DNA of 6,175 nt from Acidobacteriota bacterium (GTDB lineage: Bacteria; Acidobacteriota; Thermoanaerobaculia; Multivoradales; JAHEKO01): the NCBI GenBank assembly GCA_027296385.1, contig JAPUJD010000028.1, positions 1 through 6,175 of the forward strand. Direction: 5' to 3'. A program made the translations under genes and the position numbers. The first letter of the stretch is position 1, and every line of letters starts with the position of its first letter. Positions 1 to 6,023 of the stretch are shown here, piece after piece. The notes under the pieces were generated by a model, which was given only the letters and a program-made list of their open reading frames with translations, was not told where the DNA came from and did no database searches.

Positions 1-1768
1 GACCGGCAAGCCGCTGGCGGCCACTGCCGGTGCTCTCACCTTTGCCAAGGGGGGCAACGCCGTCGACGCCGCCTGCGCCATGCTGGCGGCGACGGCGACG
101 ATGTGGGACACGCTGGGCTGGGGCGGCGAGACTCAAGCCCTGATCTACAACCCGAAGACCGGCAAGGTGATCGGCGTTAACGCACTGGGGGTGGCGCCGA
201 CGGGCGCGACGCTGGAATTCTTCGAGGAAAAGGGCTACCGATACCCGCCGGAGTTCGGCCCTCTCGCCGCCGTCACCCCGGGTACACCGGGCGGCCTGAT
301 GGTGATGCTGGCCGAGTACGGCCGCCTGTCGCTGGCCGAGGTCCTGGCGCCGGCGATGGAGATGGCGGAGGGCTATCCGATAGAGGCTTCGCAGGCGGAC
401 AACATGGAACGGCGCAAGGGAATGCTGGCTCAGTGGCCGTACTCGCGCGCCGTCTTCCTGCCTCATCTCGCGGACGACGACTCCCAGGAGCGAGCCGCGC
501 CCTACCCCTGCGAGGTCTTCCGCCAGCCTGACCTGTTGGCCACGCTGCAGAAGCTGGTCGACACCGAGACCGACGCCCTGGCCGCAGGCGAGTCGCGCGC
601 CGAGGCCATCCGCGCGGCCTACGATCGCTTCTACCGCGGCGACATCGCCGAGGAGCTCGTGCGCTCGACCCTGGAGCAGGGCGGCCTGATAACGATGGAG
701 GATCTCGACCGCTGGCAGGTCTACCTCGAGGAGCCGGTCAAGACCGACTACAAGGGGGTCGAGGTCTACAAGCTCACCCACTGGGTCCAGGGGCCCGTCA
801 TGCTGCAGGCCCTCAACATCTTGGAGAACGTCGAGGACCTCGCCGGCCTGGGCTTCAACACGGCCGCCTACATCCACACCCTCTACCAGGCGATGAACCT
901 CGCCTTCGCCGATCGCGACTTCTACTACGGGGACCCGTACACGCCGCCGGAAGAGCCGATCGCTGGCCTCCTCTCCAAGGAGTACGCCCGTCAACGTTTC
1001 GGCGAGATCGACTGGGAGCGCAACGACGACGACACCAAGCCGGGCGACCCCTATCCGTTTCAGGGTGGCGAGCATCCCTTCCCCCATCTGCTCCAAGGGT
1101 GGACGAACGTGCCGCCCGCGGTCGACGCCGAAGGTGAGGCTGGCTTTCAGCAGGCCTCCTCGATGACCGACGACGAGGCGTTCGTCGCCGGCACCACTTC
1201 GATCCAGGCGGCTGACGCCGAGGGCTGGGTCGTGTCGATGACGCCGAGCGGTGGCTGGATCCCGGCGGTGATCGCCGGGCGAACGGGGGTCGGACTCTCA
1301 CAGCGCATGCAGAGTTTCGTGCTCGACGAGCGGCTCAACCCCTACAACGTCGTGCGACCGGGTCAACGCCCGCGGGCCACGCTGACGCCGGGCATGGCAC
1401 TCAAAAACGGCGAGCCCTACCTTTCGTTCGCCGTCCAGGGGGGCGACACCCAGGATCAGAACCTGCTCCAGTTCTTTCTCGACGTCTTCGAGTTCGGCAT
1501 GAATGTTCAGCAGGCGGTCGAGGCACCCAACATCACGAGCTACCAGATGCAGAGCAGTTTCGGCGCCCACAAATCGGAGCCCGGTCGCCTCGTCCTGCGC
1601 GACGACGTGCCGTCATGGGTCATCGCCCGCCTACGCGAGATGGGCTACCGGGTCGAGACCCGAGCCCGCACCTCAGGACCGACTACGGCGATCTACTTCG
1701 ATCGCGAGCACGGCACCATGTGGGGCGGCGCCAGCGACTTCGGCGAGGACTACGGCATCGCCTGGTAG
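1..1768 (+). CDS. Gamma-glutamyltranspeptidase-fold Ntn hydrolase, 5'-truncated by the window edge
   Basis: The frame is open from base 2 to the TAG at 1766-1768, giving 588 visible residues. The ATG at 80 is internal, because the family's N-terminal motif GGNAVDAA is encoded upstream of it at 50-73, so the true start and any signal peptide lie outside the window. GGT-fold precursors cleave themselves before a Thr that becomes the N-terminal nucleophile of the small subunit. Here GTTS is at 1190-1201, with the nucleophile probably the Thr at 1193-1195. Other family blocks are LAEVLAPAMEMAEGYP, GPVMLQALNILEN, AFADRDFYYGDP, PGQRPRATLTPG and QGGDTQDQ. The family transfers or hydrolyses gamma-glutamyl amides such as glutathione, usually in the periplasm or outside the cell. 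Compared with E. coli GGT (from memory), Arg114, Asn411, Asp433 and Ser462-Ser463 appear to be Val, Gly, Ser and Ala-Thr. Fold and autocleavage are well supported; the substrate is unknown. Nothing in the neighbouring genes suggests a shared pathway. Confidence 0.92.
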   Translation, partial: TGKPLAATAGALTFAKGGNAVDAACAMLAATATMWDTLGWGGETQALIYNPKTGKVIGVNALGVAPTGATLEFFEEKGYRYPPEFGPLAAVTPGTPGGLMVMLAEYGRLSLAEVLAPAMEMAEGYPIEASQADNMERRKGMLAQWPYSRAVFLPHLADDDSQERAAPYPCEVFRQPDLLATLQKLVDTETDALAAGESRAEAIRAAYDRFYRGDIAEELVRSTLEQGGLITMEDLDRWQVYLEEPVKTDYKGVEVYKLTHWVQGPVMLQALNILENVEDLAGLGFNTAAYIHTLYQAMNLAFADRDFYYGDPYTPPEEPIAGLLSKEYARQRFGEIDWERNDDDTKPGDPYPFQGGEHPFPHLLQGWTNVPPAVDAEGEAGFQQASSMTDDEAFVAGTTSIQAADAEGWVVSMTPSGGWIPAVIAGRTGVGLSQRMQSFVLDERLNPYNVVRPGQRPRATLTPGMALKNGEPYLSFAVQGGDTQDQNLLQFFLDVFEFGMNVQQAVEAPNITSYQMQSSFGAHKSEPGRLVLRDDVPSWVIARLREMGYRVETRARTSGPTTAIYFDREHGTMWGGASDFGEDYGIAW

Positions 1769-1861
1769 GACGCCCTCTGAGTAGCGAAGGCCCGCTGGCA
1801 GACGTCCGAGGGCGCGTGCCGACGGCATTTATACATCTATCGGCCTAGCCGGACTTCTTCA
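1769..1861. other. Convergent intergenic spacer without a clear terminator
   Basis: These 93 bases separate the 3' ends of the convergent GGT-like and M56 genes. They contain a compact palindrome TGCCGACGGCA (1817-1827) followed on the + strand by TTTAT, a short CGGC-CTA-GCCG hairpin (1841-1851), and a 7-base inverted repeat CGCCCTC/GAGGGCG (1771-1777 and 1808-1814). All have short stems or a long loop. A weak bidirectional terminator is possible but not shown. Confidence 0.3.
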
Positions 1862-3970
1862 TCAGCGCTCTGCGCCGTTCGCGCGCTCGGCGGCACGCTC
1901 GCGTCTGAGGGCAGCCAGCTCGGCTCTCATCACCTCCATCCGCGCGTGGAACTCGGCCATGCGCTCCTGGCGCAGGCTCTCCATGCGCTGGCGCACGGGC
2001 TCGAGCTGGCGGCGGATCGCCTCCATGCGCAACCGCTGCGGCTCGAGCTCGAGCCGTAGCTGCTCCATGCGCTCGCGGTATGGCTCCATACGAGCCCGCA
2101 TGTCCTCGGCCGACAGTCGATGCGCCTCCATGCGTTCGCGCAGGACCTCGAACTGCTCACGCAGCGGCACGAGGCTCTCGTTGAGCTCACGAACGGCCTC
2201 ATTCATGCGCTGACGATCGAGGTTCGTCGCTTCGGCTAGCCGTCCGGTCAACTCCGCCCGCTTCTCCATCTCGAGGCCGATCGCCTCGGCCTGGAGGGCG
2301 AGCTCCTCCATCTCGAGCGCCTCCGGCATCTGAAGCTCCATCGCCCGACTCATCTCCTCGCCGATGCGGCTCATCTCCTCATGAAACGGTCGCATCTCGA
2401 GCTCGATGCTCGCTAGACGCTCGAGGACCGGGTACAACTCCTCCTCCATCTGCCTCTCGAGCTCTTCCTGGACCGGCCTGACGAGCGCTTCGATCTCTGC
2501 CGCTTTCAGCGCTATCCTCTCCGCAATCTCACGCTCGCGAGCGTCGAGCTGCGATGGGGCTGCCAACGCTTCGAGGACGGCTTGCGGGGCGATCGCAGGC
2601 GCCAGAGGTGCAAGCATCGCCGCCCCGGCCAACTTGGCCACCACCGGCGCAGCGATAGCGAGCGGTCCCACTGCGTCCGGAGCCGCTAGCGCGAAGCGCA
2701 CCGCAACCGGCGCGGCGGCAATGACCGGGGTCGGGGTCGCCAACGGCACCGCAGCTACCGGCGCTACCGTAACGACCTTGGGCTCAATCGCCGGCACCGC
2801 GCTCACGGCCTGAGGCACCTCCGGCGCTGGAGACGGTGCGACCAACTGCAGCGGCGACGCCACTGCGACCGCAGCGGTAGCCAGTTCCGGCACCTCGCGT
2901 GCGGCAGGCGTGGGCGCGGCCTCCGGTGCCTTCGGTTGCACAGCGGCCAGCACCGGCAACGCAACGAGAATGCACAGGGCGGGGAGTAGCAGCCCGCGAT
3001 GTAGCGTGCCCGCGGGACGGTCAGTGAGAATCGACATGAGTCTTCCTTCCATTTGACTGCGACGAGCCATGTCCAGCCCGGCGAGCGGCAGAGCCCGTGC
3101 GGCGCCGGCGGCGCGTGCGATGTTCAACAGGTGGTAGGCGTAGGTGCTGGGCCGGGTCCCGAGCTCGACGACTGCCAGATCGCAGGCCATCTCCTGCTCG
3201 AGGCGCAGGCGCCTGGCCGCCAGCCAGGACAAGGGGTTGAACCAGTATGCAGAGCAACCGAGCTGAGCCAGCAGGCGCCAGCCCCAGTCGAAGCGGGCGA
3301 CGTGCACCAACTCGTGGGCCAGCACCAGGTCCCGCCGCTCGGCGTCCCAGCGCCGTGCTGCCCGCGGCACGACGATCACCGGGCGGACTACGCCCCAGGT
3401 GGCCGGGCTCGCCAGGCGGTGGGATGAGAGGACCCTCACCGGGCGCCGAATCCCGAGCTTGGCCGCGAGCTCCCGCGCCCGCGCGAGCAGCTGGGGGTCG
3501 GCCGGCGCGGCGCTGCGGGTTATCGCCCGGAGTCGCAGGAGACCGAGGAGGAATGCCAACGCCACGACGACGCTGCCCAGAACCCACGACAGGGTGGCGA
3601 GCTGGGACCAGCTCCAGGCGACCTCTGAGGGCGTGGGCAAAGGCCCCGGCAGCACCGTCGCGCGGTGAAGGACTGCCACCGGCGCGGCGGGCGCCAGCAC
3701 CGGCAAACCGGCCTTCAGGTCGATCGGCGAAGCAACGATCGCTGCCGGGAGGACCTTCCAGGCCGGGAGCACCGACGACAGTAAAGGCAGCAACAGCACG
3801 CCGGCCACCACCGAGGTCCAGAGCGCCTGACGGACGCGTGGCGGATTGCGCCGCAGGAGAGACGCCCCGAGCCAGGCGAGCACCAGCAACGCCGTCGAGC
3901 GTGCCGCCAAGGCAGCGAGCTGATCGAGGGTCGGCAACAACGTCAGGGCGTCGCGCAGCAGGGCTGGCAC
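1862..3970 (-). CDS. BlaR1-like M56 membrane zinc metallopeptidase with Ala/Pro linker and charged helical tail
   Basis: A 702-residue protein starting at GTG (3970-3968). A good Shine-Dalgarno, GGAGG (complement of 3978-3982), lies 7 bases upstream, and the start overlaps the repressor's TAG. Hydrophobic segments fall near residues 21-40, 51-70, 125-147 and 325-344, as in BlaR1/MecR1. Between the third and fourth is the zinc peptidase: HELVH at 219-223 (catalytic Glu220) and EMACD at 260-264, with Glu260 the likely third ligand 37 residues after His223, the BlaR1 spacing. In this family a signal activates the cytoplasmic protease and leads to loss of the partner repressor. BlaR1 carries a penicillin-binding sensor after the fourth membrane segment. 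This protein shows no such domain and no SxxK/SxN/KTG set. It has an Ala/Pro/Val-rich stretch (about 346-470) and then a Glu/Arg/Met-rich helical tail (about 475-695). By BlaR1 topology the tail should face the periplasm, though the segment near 434-462 might be a further membrane pass. The inducer is unknown. Confidence 0.92.
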   Translation of the reverse strand: MPALLRDALTLLPTLDQLAALAARSTALLVLAWLGASLLRRNPPRVRQALWTSVVAGVLLLPLLSSVLPAWKVLPAAIVASPIDLKAGLPVLAPAAPVAVLHRATVLPGPLPTPSEVAWSWSQLATLSWVLGSVVVALAFLLGLLRLRAITRSAAPADPQLLARARELAAKLGIRRPVRVLSSHRLASPATWGVVRPVIVVPRAARRWDAERRDLVLAHELVHVARFDWGWRLLAQLGCSAYWFNPLSWLAARRLRLEQEMACDLAVVELGTRPSTYAYHLLNIARAAGAARALPLAGLDMARRSQMEGRLMSILTDRPAGTLHRGLLLPALCILVALPVLAAVQPKAPEAAPTPAAREVPELATAAVAVASPLQLVAPSPAPEVPQAVSAVPAIEPKVVTVAPVAAVPLATPTPVIAAAPVAVRFALAAPDAVGPLAIAAPVVAKLAGAAMLAPLAPAIAPQAVLEALAAPSQLDAREREIAERIALKAAEIEALVRPVQEELERQMEEELYPVLERLASIELEMRPFHEEMSRIGEEMSRAMELQMPEALEMEELALQAEAIGLEMEKRAELTGRLAEATNLDRQRMNEAVRELNESLVPLREQFEVLRERMEAHRLSAEDMRARMEPYRERMEQLRLELEPQRLRMEAIRRQLEPVRQRMESLRQERMAEFHARMEVMRAELAALRRERAAERANGAER
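1934..2134 (-). repeat. In-frame degenerate 42/21-bp repeats encoding RME-heptad units
   Basis: In the last part of the M56 gene the tripeptide RME recurs at residues 613, 627, 634, 648, 662 and 677, with spacings of 14, 7, 14, 14 and 15. On the + strand this appears as repeated CTCCATGCG or close variants. The Glu-Pro pair recurs at residues 629, 643 and 657, exactly 14 apart. The units are coding, in frame and diverged, which suggests growth of the helical tail by internal duplication. Confidence 0.85.
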
Positions 3971-4359
3971 TACCGACCCTCCCGCCTGGCCTGCTCGATC
4001 TTTGCCGCCAGGCGCTCGTAGTCCGCGGAGTCCAGGTCGAGGTCTTCGAACTCCAGAAGCGCCGCCATGGCGTCGGCCGGCGAACCCCCGAAGAAAGTCC
4101 GCAACACGTGCCGCAAGGCGGTCTCTCGGGCGCGCTCCGGCGGCACGGTGGGACTGAAGACGTAGCGGTTGCCATCGCGATGGTGGCGCAGGTGCCCCTT
4201 GTCCTCCAGGATCCTAAGCAGAGCTCGCACAGCCGAGTACGAGGGGGCATCCGTCAGCTGCTCTCGCACGACCGCGGCGCTCGCCTCGCCCAGGGCGTAG
4301 ATCACGTCCATGATCTGGCGCTCGCGGCGGCTCAGGTGGTGGATTCGGTCCTCGCTCAT
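3970..4359 (-). CDS. BlaI/MecI/CopY-family winged-helix repressor
   Basis: A 129-residue protein, normal for BlaI/MecI, with ATG at 4359-4357 and TAG at 3972-3970. The N-terminal winged helix covers about residues 8-72: LSRRERQIMDVIYALGEAS, then a recognition helix around SYSAVRALLRILEDKGHL (40-57) and a wing at DGNRYVFSP (62-70). The C-terminal third (FFGGSPADAMAALLE, 89-103, and a helical end) matches the family's dimerisation region, where BlaI proteins are inactivated. These proteins repress their own operon as dimers and are removed when the partner M56 sensor protease fires. Here the partner gene follows with a one-base overlap (TAGTG), implying translational coupling. Two palindromes overlapping the promoter are the likely operator. 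The gene's own Shine-Dalgarno is weak: GGAG about 11 bases before ATG. Actual targets may include genes outside the window, and no beta-lactamase is present here. Confidence 0.93.
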   Translation of the reverse strand: MSEDRIHHLSRRERQIMDVIYALGEASAAVVREQLTDAPSYSAVRALLRILEDKGHLRHHRDGNRYVFSPTVPPERARETALRHVLRTFFGGSPADAMAALLEFEDLDLDSADYERLAAKIEQARREGR

Positions 4360-4380
4360 GCTCTCGTCTACTCCGTCTCA

Positions 4381-4400
4381 AGTGCTAGGTTTTTAGCACT
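4381..4400. promoter_or_regulatory. Proximal operator palindrome for the BlaI-type repressor
   Basis: AGTGCTA (4381-4387) and TAGCACT (4394-4400) form a perfect 7-base inverted repeat around a 6-base spacer. It covers the predicted transcription start and early leader of the repressor gene, an ideal position for autorepression. Assignment to this repressor is inferred from location and symmetry. Confidence 0.75.
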
Positions 4401-4417
4401 GCTAGAAAATTAGCACC
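4399..4417. promoter_or_regulatory. Distal operator palindrome overlapping the -10 box
   Basis: TGCTA (4400-4404) and TAGCA (4411-4415) form an inverted repeat with a 6-base spacer GAAAAT. Its layout matches the proximal site, giving a shared pattern TGCTAG-N5-TTAGCA repeated at exactly 17 bp. The junction of the two sites makes a further palindrome, TAGCACTGCTA (4394-4404). Two repressor dimers side by side are likely. The site overlaps the predicted -10 hexamer. Confidence 0.7.
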
Positions 4418-4435
4418 TGGGCCGCGTCGAGTCAA
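4407..4435 (-). promoter_or_regulatory. Sigma70-type promoter of the repressor-protease operon
   Basis: Read on the - strand, TTGACT (complement of 4430-4435) is followed after 17 bases by TAATTT (complement of 4407-4412). The -35 box is near consensus and the -10 is weak. This predicts a start near 4400 and a leader of about 40 bases. The -10 and start lie inside the operator pair. This is the most AT-rich patch in the intergenic region. Confidence 0.55.
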
Positions 4436-4453
4436 CCCCCCGCCGAACATCGA

Positions 4454-4466
4454 CGCCAGGCTGGCG
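4454..4466. repeat. Short palindrome upstream of the repressor promoter
   Basis: CGCCAG-G-CTGGCG is a 13-base near-perfect palindrome about 20 bases upstream of the predicted -35 box. It does not resemble the TGCTA/TAGCA operators. It could be part of upstream transcription termination or a binding site; nothing further can be said. Confidence 0.3.
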
Positions 4467-4528
4467 CCCCCAGCTGCCGGCACCTCCTAGGGACTTGCTG
4501 CGCACGCCAAGGACGCGCTGTGTCTTCT

Positions 4529-4547
4529 GGGCTGCTTCCGGCAGCCC
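4529..4547 (-). terminator. Possible terminator hairpin downstream of yajQ
   Basis: GGGCTGC (4529-4535) and GCAGCCC (4541-4547) pair perfectly over 7 GC-rich bases around a 5-base loop. It lies about 57 bases past the yajQ stop and ahead of the next promoter in the same direction, where a terminator is expected. There is no U-run after it on the - strand, so it is not a canonical intrinsic terminator. A second, weaker GC stem, CCGGG/CCCGG (4552-4567), lies beside it. Confidence 0.4.
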
Positions 4548-4584
4548 GACGCCGGGACCAAGCCCGGGCTCTGTTAGAGACCGA

Positions 4585-4610
4585 CGACTAGCGTGAGCTG
4601 GAACTAGTCG
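4585..4610 (-). other. Inverted repeat spanning the yajQ stop codon
   Basis: CGACTAG (4585-4591) and CTAGTCG (4604-4610) are perfect complements separated by 12 bases. The yajQ TAG stop (complement of 4604-4606) lies inside one arm. In RNA this would be a 7-bp stem at the 3' end of the coding region, possibly protecting the mRNA end or adding to termination. Role is inferred. Confidence 0.4.
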
Positions 4611-5095
4611 CGCCTGTTGACGAAGCGGAACTCGGGTCCGAGCTCCGCTTCACGGACCATCGCCATCACCGCTTGCAGGTCATCCCGCTTCTTGCCCGAG
4701 ATGCGCACTTGATCGCTCTGGATGTGCGCCTGCACCTTGAGCTTCATCTGCTTGACGCGTTTGGCGATCTCCTTGCACGTCGCTGTGTCGATGCCCTGAG
4801 CGAGCGTCATTCTCTGCCGACGCATGCTGTCGGCTGCGTCCTGGGCCTTCTCGAGGGTCAGGTTCTTGATCGAGACACCCCGTTTGATGAGTTTGCTCTG
4901 CAGGATGTCGAGCACTGCGCCGAGGCGGTAGTCGTCCTCTCCAAAAAGGGTCAGCTCGCCACCGCCCTTCTCCCATTCGATCCGGCTCTTAGAGCCGCGA
5001 AAATCATAGCGCTGCCCCAGCTCCTTACGCGCCTGGTTGACGGCGTTGTCTACCTCTTGCAGATCCGTCTGCACGACGATGTCAAATGAAGGCAT
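4604..5095 (-). CDS. yajQ: YajQ-family nucleotide-binding protein
   Basis: A 163-residue protein, the full usual length of YajQ (DUF520). It starts MPSFDIVVQTDLQEVDNAVN and contains the family blocks RYDFRGSKSRIEW (29-41), KRGVSIKNL (71-79), GIDTATCKEIAKRVK (101-115) and HIQSDQVRISGKKRDDLQ (124-141). The ATG at 5095-5093 is chosen because homology begins exactly there. The frame stays open further upstream only as an out-of-frame shadow of the kinase gene. A purine-rich GAGGGGAG (complement of 5107-5114) ends 11 bases before ATG and overlaps the kinase stop, suggesting coupled translation. YajQ proteins are small cytoplasmic proteins with two ferredoxin-like domains that bind nucleotides. A Xanthomonas homologue binds cyclic di-GMP and affects transcription, but whether this one does cannot be read from the sequence. 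Confidence 0.97.
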   Translation of the reverse strand: MPSFDIVVQTDLQEVDNAVNQARKELGQRYDFRGSKSRIEWEKGGGELTLFGEDDYRLGAVLDILQSKLIKRGVSIKNLTLEKAQDAADSMRRQRMTLAQGIDTATCKEIAKRVKQMKLKVQAHIQSDQVRISGKKRDDLQAVMAMVREAELGPEFRFVNRRD

Positions 5096-5112
5096 CCGCG
5101 ATCGTTCTCCCC

Positions 5113-5988
5113 TCAGACCAACCGCTTCAGCAGTCCCACGCACTGGCCGCGGTAGGAGCCGCCGAAGAGGTTCAAATGATTCAACAGATGATACAGCTTG
5201 TAGATCCCGGTCCGCTCCGCCGCCCCCGGCGGCAAGGGCCAGGCTTCGTCGTAGGCGGCGTAGAAGTCCTCTTCGAAGCCGCCGAAGAGCCGGGTCATGG
5301 CCAGCTCGGCTTCGCGCTGGCCGTAGTAGCAGGCCGGGTCGATGAGCACCGGAGCCCCGTCGCAGTCGACCATGAAGTTGCCGCCCCAAAGGTCGCCATG
5401 CAAGAGACAGGCCGGCTCATCCGCCAGATCGAGCCACTCCCCCAACCGTTCGATCAGCCGATCCCCCAGCCGACTCAGCTCGCTATCGGCCAGACCGTTG
5501 CGCCGTGCCAGATCGAGCTGGTGGCCGAGCCGGTGGCGGCGGAAGAAATCTACCCAATCGTGCGACCAGCCGTTGGGCTGAGGGGTGGCGCCGATGTAGT
5601 TGTCGTGGGCAAATCCGAAGCGAATTCCGGCCGACCGCCGATGCAGGTCGGCCAGGCGTCGCCCGAAGCTACGAAAGAAGCCCGCGCCGGCGCTGCCGGT
5701 GGCGATTGCCTCCATGAGGAGGAAACGCCGGCCCCCGGCGCGGCCCGCCCGAGCACCCCGGGGCACTCGCACGCCTCCGACAGCTGCCAGGGCCTCGAGG
5801 CCCTCCACCTCCCGCTCGTACATGTCCGTTACGCCGAGCGAGCTCGACTTGACGAACCGCGAAGTGCCGTCGGAAAGCTCCACCCAAGCCGCCTCGCTGA
5901 TGCACCCGCCGCCGACCGGGCGGGAGGAGACGACCTCCAGGCCGTCGCCGGCCAGCTCGGCAACCGCTCGGGTCAGAGCCACGTCCAT
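5113..5988 (-). CDS. Fructosamine kinase family protein
   Basis: A 291-residue protein, normal for the fructosamine/ketosamine-3-kinase family (FN3K, E. coli YniA). The N-lobe shows RPVGGGCISEA (23-33), a nucleotide-binding turn, and FVK with Lys47, then YEREVEGLEAL (57-67) with the paired Glu. The C-lobe has FAHDNYIGATPQPNGWSHDW (126-145), the catalytic HGDLWGGN (197-204; Asp199, Asn204) and the metal-binding IDPACYYGQREAELAMT (216-232; Asp217), in which DPA replaces the DFG of protein kinases as usual here. The family phosphorylates Amadori sugar adducts on amines so they come off proteins or metabolites. Substrate and size class are by homology only. ATG at 5988-5986 is preferred over an in-frame TTG at 6045 because the family begins close to it and the longer form would run into the upstream gene. 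Its Shine-Dalgarno is poor (AGG about 10 bases away). YajQ follows after 17 bases. Confidence 0.9.
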   Translation of the reverse strand: MDVALTRAVAELAGDGLEVVSSRPVGGGCISEAAWVELSDGTSRFVKSSSLGVTDMYEREVEGLEALAAVGGVRVPRGARAGRAGGRRFLLMEAIATGSAGAGFFRSFGRRLADLHRRSAGIRFGFAHDNYIGATPQPNGWSHDWVDFFRRHRLGHQLDLARRNGLADSELSRLGDRLIERLGEWLDLADEPACLLHGDLWGGNFMVDCDGAPVLIDPACYYGQREAELAMTRLFGGFEEDFYAAYDEAWPLPPGAAERTGIYKLYHLLNHLNLFGGSYRGQCVGLLKRLV

Positions 5989-6001
5989 CGTCGAATCGCC
6001 T

Positions 6002-6019
6002 GGCCGGCTCGAACCGACC
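6002..6019 (-). other. Stem-loop between the protease and kinase genes
   Basis: On the - strand GGTCGGT (6019-6013) can pair with GCCGGCC (6008-6002) around a TCGA loop: 7 pairs including two G-U. It lies between the protease stop and the kinase start, with no U-run after it. It may partly separate the two genes' expression or may be chance in GC-rich DNA. Confidence 0.3.
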
Positions 6020-6023
6020 GGTC

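Noticed and set aside
1771..1814. CGCCCTC/GAGGGCG inverted repeat as a terminator for the GGT-like gene
   Set aside because: The loop is 30 bases, the stem only 7 and no U-run follows; chance pairing is likely at this GC content.
1934..2134. Repeated CTCCATGCG units as a CRISPR or regulatory array
   Set aside because: The repeats are short, irregular, in frame and encode RME heptads of a clear protein; there are no unique spacers.
3021..4250. Long - strand open frame (409 codons) in another frame across the same two genes
   Set aside because: It crosses the repressor-protease junction out of frame, with Arg/Gly/Pro-rich nonsense; both true genes have clear motifs, start and stop.
1862..4359. 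Calling the repressor-protease pair a beta-lactam resistance system
   Set aside because: There is no penicillin-binding sensor domain in the protease and no beta-lactamase in the window; many BlaI/M56 pairs have other or unknown signals.
3247..4413. Long + strand open frame (388 codons) opposite the repressor and protease genes
   Set aside because: Low-complexity Arg/Pro/Ala translation with no recognisable motif, directly opposite two clear family members; a high-GC antisense shadow.
5096..5389. N-terminal extension of YajQ to a 261-residue protein or fusion
   Set aside because: The extension is the kinase gene read out of frame and is Arg/Leu-rich; YajQ homology starts exactly at the ATG at 5095.
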